Origin: Microbulbifer marinus
Lineage (GTDB): Bacteria > Pseudomonadota > Gammaproteobacteria > Pseudomonadales > Cellvibrionaceae
Direction of reading: 5' to 3'
Assembly: GCF_900107725.1 (NCBI RefSeq)
Contig: NZ_FNQO01000003.1
Span: 62,001 to 126,000, forward strand
DNA: 64,000 nt
Every line of letters starts with the position of its first letter. Position 1 is the first letter of the stretch. Positions 62,306 to 64,000 of this stretch are shown here, piece by piece. Both the position numbers and the translations under genes were made by a program. The notes under the pieces were generated by a model. It was not told the origin of the DNA and ran no database searches. It was given only the letters and a program-made list of their open reading frames with translations.

Positions 62306-62713
62306 TTAGTTCGAAAGATTAAGTTGCCAGGATACGCCATACCTATCATTTAACCACCCAAATTTTTGGCTAAACCCGTAGTTATCTAAAGGCATTAGCT
62401 CCGATCCATCTTCCGCTAACACCCGAAAAACTTTCTCAATTTCACTCGCCGATTCGCACTCAACATACAATGACATGGAGGGTGTGAAGCTAAACTTATG
62501 GTCGAGGTGACTATCAAGAGCCAAAAACTCAGCGCCATTAATCGAGAACCTAGCCATCTTGGTGGAACCTTCTGGTTCATGCTCACCAGCTTTGTAGCGC
62601 TGGATATCCGTGATCTTTGAATTGGGGAATATGGAGGTATAAAACCTGATGGCTTCCTCAGCTTTTCCTGCTTGTTTTCCAACAAACATAAGCGATGTCG
62701 TAATAGATTTCAT
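62306..62713 (-). CDS. Cassette VOC-family protein (PhnB-like)
   Basis: A 135-residue vicinal-oxygen-chelate fold protein: LMFVGKQAGKAEEAIRFYTS, then FSINGAEFLALDS, SMSLYVECES, and ending YGVSWQLNL, as in the 3-demethylubiquinone/PhnB-like subgroup. Members include glyoxalase-like, resistance and unknown proteins; the function is not decidable here. Confidence 0.88.
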   Translation of the reverse strand: MKSITTSLMFVGKQAGKAEEAIRFYTSIFPNSKITDIQRYKAGEHEPEGSTKMARFSINGAEFLALDSHLDHKFSFTPSMSLYVECESASEIEKVFRVLAEDGSELMPLDNYGFSQKFGWLNDRYGVSWQLNLSN

Positions 62714-62737
62714 CTGTTACTCCGTTCTGATTCATAC

Positions 62738-62826
62738 ATATAACGCCCTAATAACCGGCGGCCGAAGCGTAGCGTAGGCTGTCCGGCGCGCACCTTTCGC
62801 GCGCGAAGTTCATTAGCTTGTTAAGC
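62738..62826 (-). other. attC site (89 bp)
   Basis: R'' GCTTAAC (62826-62820) and R' GTTATAT (62744-62738), GCGCGCG/CGCGCGC centre. Confidence 0.85.
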
Positions 62827-62830
62827 ATGA

Positions 62831-63229
62831 CTACCTAATAAACTCCAATGCTCGTTTGTTATATGCCTCTGCAAAATGTACATTCTCAGAGCACGTAGAT
62901 GGATCCAAACTCAACCCTAAATATTTACACCCTAGAGGATCTGTAACATACCCGATTTTTACAGAGCCACCTTCCAGAGAGCGTAGAAATTCGAGCGCAT
63001 CCTTGCGACCTAAGCCATATAGATAGAGCTGATTATTCTCAATACGGCCTTTGAATACTATGAAGCCTTGATCGAAGTCTGATTTAGCTTCCTCAGTGCC
63101 CATCTTGACACTAATTTCATGAGAAGAAACATTCTCAACAACCTTCTCACTACTTTGTATTTGTGTAAATAACACAGCCGACAAAGTAAGAAGGACCGCC
63201 ACCGCTAAAATCACTATATTCTTGGGCAT
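62831..63229 (-). CDS. Cassette membrane-anchored protein, unknown
   Basis: A 132-residue protein. MPKNIVILAVAVLLTLSAVL forms one N-terminal helix or signal anchor, followed by a soluble domain with two Cys (PLGCKYLGLSLDPSTCSENVHF). The ATG at 63229 follows the attC R' box by only 2 bp without a ribosome site. The longer upstream frame crosses the attC site and is discarded. No family recognised. Confidence 0.75.
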   Translation of the reverse strand: MPKNIVILAVAVLLTLSAVLFTQIQSSEKVVENVSSHEISVKMGTEEAKSDFDQGFIVFKGRIENNQLYLYGLGRKDALEFLRSLEGGSVKIGYVTDPLGCKYLGLSLDPSTCSENVHFAEAYNKRALEFIR

Positions 63230-63231
63230 GT

Positions 63232-63287
63232 GCTTAACGCCCGCAGAGGCACGAAGGGCCGGCGCAAACTGCCTGTGGTTGTTTTGT
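63232..63287 (-). other. attC site (56 bp)
   Basis: R'' ACAAAAC (63287-63281), AACCACAGGCAG arm shared with the site at 60887, R' GTTAAGC (63238-63232). R'' departs from the CATAAC form, so the exact end is uncertain. Confidence 0.72.
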
Positions 63288-63288
63288 T

Positions 63289-63513
63289 TTACACGCAGTG
63301 GTAGCAAATATCGCTCCATAGTTCTTTATGTTCCCGCTTTAATCCAACACCATTGGAGTGAGAATCTACGCTAGCAAGGACCCATTTTCCTGGCGGAAAC
63401 CTTCCTTCTTTTTCACATTGATCTAGACCGATGAGGATTTCGTCCTTCTTTTCATCGGAAATATACGTTTGGGCGATCAAACGTAATCCATCATAAATTT
63501 CCTTATTTTCCAC
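63289..63513 (-). CDS. Cassette protein, 74 residues, unknown
   Basis: GTG at 63513 has AAGAGG 5 bp upstream and is preferred over the ATG at 63531, which overlaps the R' box. Reads VENKEIYDGLRLIAQTYISD ... GKWVLASVDSHSNGVGLK ... ICYHCV; soluble, acidic, no domain recognised. Confidence 0.7.
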   Translation of the reverse strand: MENKEIYDGLRLIAQTYISDEKKDEILIGLDQCEKEGRFPPGKWVLASVDSHSNGVGLKREHKELWSDICYHCV

Positions 63514-63527
63514 GGAGTCCTCTTGAA

Positions 63528-63671
63528 ACATAACGCCGCGAGCAGCGGCAGCTTACTTTGAGCGCTTTATGCGCAACAATGGGAACGAAGCGACCTGCGC
63601 ATAAAGTGCACAAAGTAAGCTGTCCGGTGGAGGCCCGCAGGGCCGGAACGAAACGCCTCGCCTTGTTATGT
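63528..63671 (-). other. attC site (144 bp)
   Basis: R'' ACATAAC (63671-63665), R' GTTATGT (63534-63528). Long arms pair as ACTTTGTGCACTTTATGCGC with GCGCATAAAGCGCTCAAAGT. Confidence 0.9.
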
Positions 63672-63675
63672 ATTT

Positions 63676-64000
63676 TCAGTGTATTTTACTTAAAATTGCA
63701 CCAGCCATCTGCATATGAGTTTTCGCAGACATGATCAAAACCAGCTTTTCTCTGAGAACTGGACTCTCTAGTCCGTTAGATTCCGCTTCAATTTTTGCAT
63801 TTTCTTCAGCCTTTATCAGGCTTTCTTTGAGTGCTGAGAATTCTTCCGTTGTGAAATTGTAAAGTACCTTACAAGTCTCAATTTCATCGAGTGCCTTTTT
63901 TGTCAATTTTGCATCGGTAACGCACTCAATGGACATTTTTCTATAATCTGACGCCTTAGCATCCAGAGTCACTAAATAAGAAAGCTCATCAGCCCCAAAG
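63676..64000 (-). CDS. Cassette protein, unknown, 5' end outside the window
   Basis: The frame stays open to the right edge: before a GTG at 63972 it reads FGADELSYL without a stop, so the gene probably begins beyond 64000. The visible 107 codons encode a helical, Lys/Glu-rich soluble protein (IECVTDAKLTKKALDEIETC, ENAKIEAESNGLESPVLREK). No family recognised. Confidence 0.7.
   Translation of the reverse strand, partial: FGADELSYLVTLDAKASDYRKMSIECVTDAKLTKKALDEIETCKVLYNFTTEEFSALKESLIKAEENAKIEAESNGLESPVLREKLVLIMSAKTHMQMAGAILSKIH

Larger units (their letters stand above)
58917..64000 (-). mobile_element. Distal end of a chromosomal integron gene-cassette array
   Basis: Short minus-strand genes alternate with attC sites at 59173, 59589, 60413, 60887, 61265, 61632, 62210, 62738, 63232 and 63528 (left ends). 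Each site reads, on the minus strand, R'' (consensus RYYYAAC, e.g. ACATAAC) - imperfect palindrome - R' (GTTRRRY-like, e.g. GTTAGGC), with the gene's stop just before or inside R'' and the next gene starting just after R'. Polarity places intI/attI beyond 64000. The genes are more AT-rich than the rest of the window. Confidence 0.92.

Noticed and set aside
58917..64000. CRISPR array as explanation for the spaced repeats
   Set aside because: The repeats vary in length (56-144 bp) and are inverted-repeat attC sites with genes between them, not short identical repeats.

Overview
The window reads as chromosome of a GC-rich, probably marine gammaproteobacterium. The Hda, PurM/PurN/DUF3108, TesA-YbbA-YbbP, TtcA, RsmE, FeSOD and class I fumarase genes are all of gammaproteobacterial type. 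The mix of TonB receptor, sodium symporter, M2 peptidase and integron would fit the Cellvibrionales (for example Microbulbifer), but that placement is inference. Coding density is high and most genes are ordinary housekeeping or transport functions.

Layout, left to right. 0.1-6.7 kb: a TetR regulator with three copies of a 20-bp palindromic operator, a TonB-dependent receptor, a sphingosine-1-phosphate-lyase-like PLP enzyme, an MFS carrier and an Mpo1-like (DUF962) membrane protein. Together they look like a sphingoid-base or long-chain amino-lipid uptake and breakdown locus. 6.8-12.1 kb: fumarase, a coiled-coil membrane protein, sodB and a DUF885 lipoprotein. 12.3-17.2 kb: a UspE-like protein divergent from a three-gene operon of AMP-phosphorylase-like enzyme, PRPP-synthase-like enzyme and beta-CASP nuclease. 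17.2-25.3 kb: secernin-like C69 hydrolase, hda, DUF2066, a palindromic MITE-like element, purM-purN-DUF3108 and a FadL-type porin. 25.6-31.8 kb: a nitrate-uptake operon (nrtABC, porin, PilJ-domain protein) behind a sigma-54 promoter and an ANTAR-type antitermination leader. 32-48.7 kb: M2 peptidase, SRP RNA, QueD-like protein, rsmE, ald/lrp, a second Mpo1-like protein, macrodomain protein, putP, ttcA, tesA-ybbAP and bioA. 48.8-52.7 kb: a Fur-boxed FbpABC iron(III) importer with fbpC on the opposite strand. 52.8-58.4 kb: lipoprotein, PepSY protein, AraC, coniferyl-aldehyde-dehydrogenase-like ALDH, a frameshifted PepSY gene, an M42-like peptidase and a cupin.

58.9-64.0 kb (continuing past the right edge) is the distal end of a chromosomal integron cassette array. 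It consists of short, AT-richer genes, all on the minus strand and separated by about ten attC sites of 56-144 bp, with R'' boxes such as ACATAAC or GCCTAAC and R' boxes such as GTTATGT or GTTAGGC. Its cassettes encode an RlpA-like protein, an MBOAT-type C-terminal fragment, a VOC protein, a DUF6010-like membrane protein, one small membrane protein broken by an in-frame stop, and several unknown proteins. No integrase gene is in view; the polarity puts attI/intI beyond the right end.

The strongest candidates for new biology are the Mpo1/S1P-lyase cluster, the AMP-phosphorylase/PRPP/beta-CASP operon, the two-level (sigma-54 plus ANTAR RNA) control of nitrate uptake, and the cassette array.
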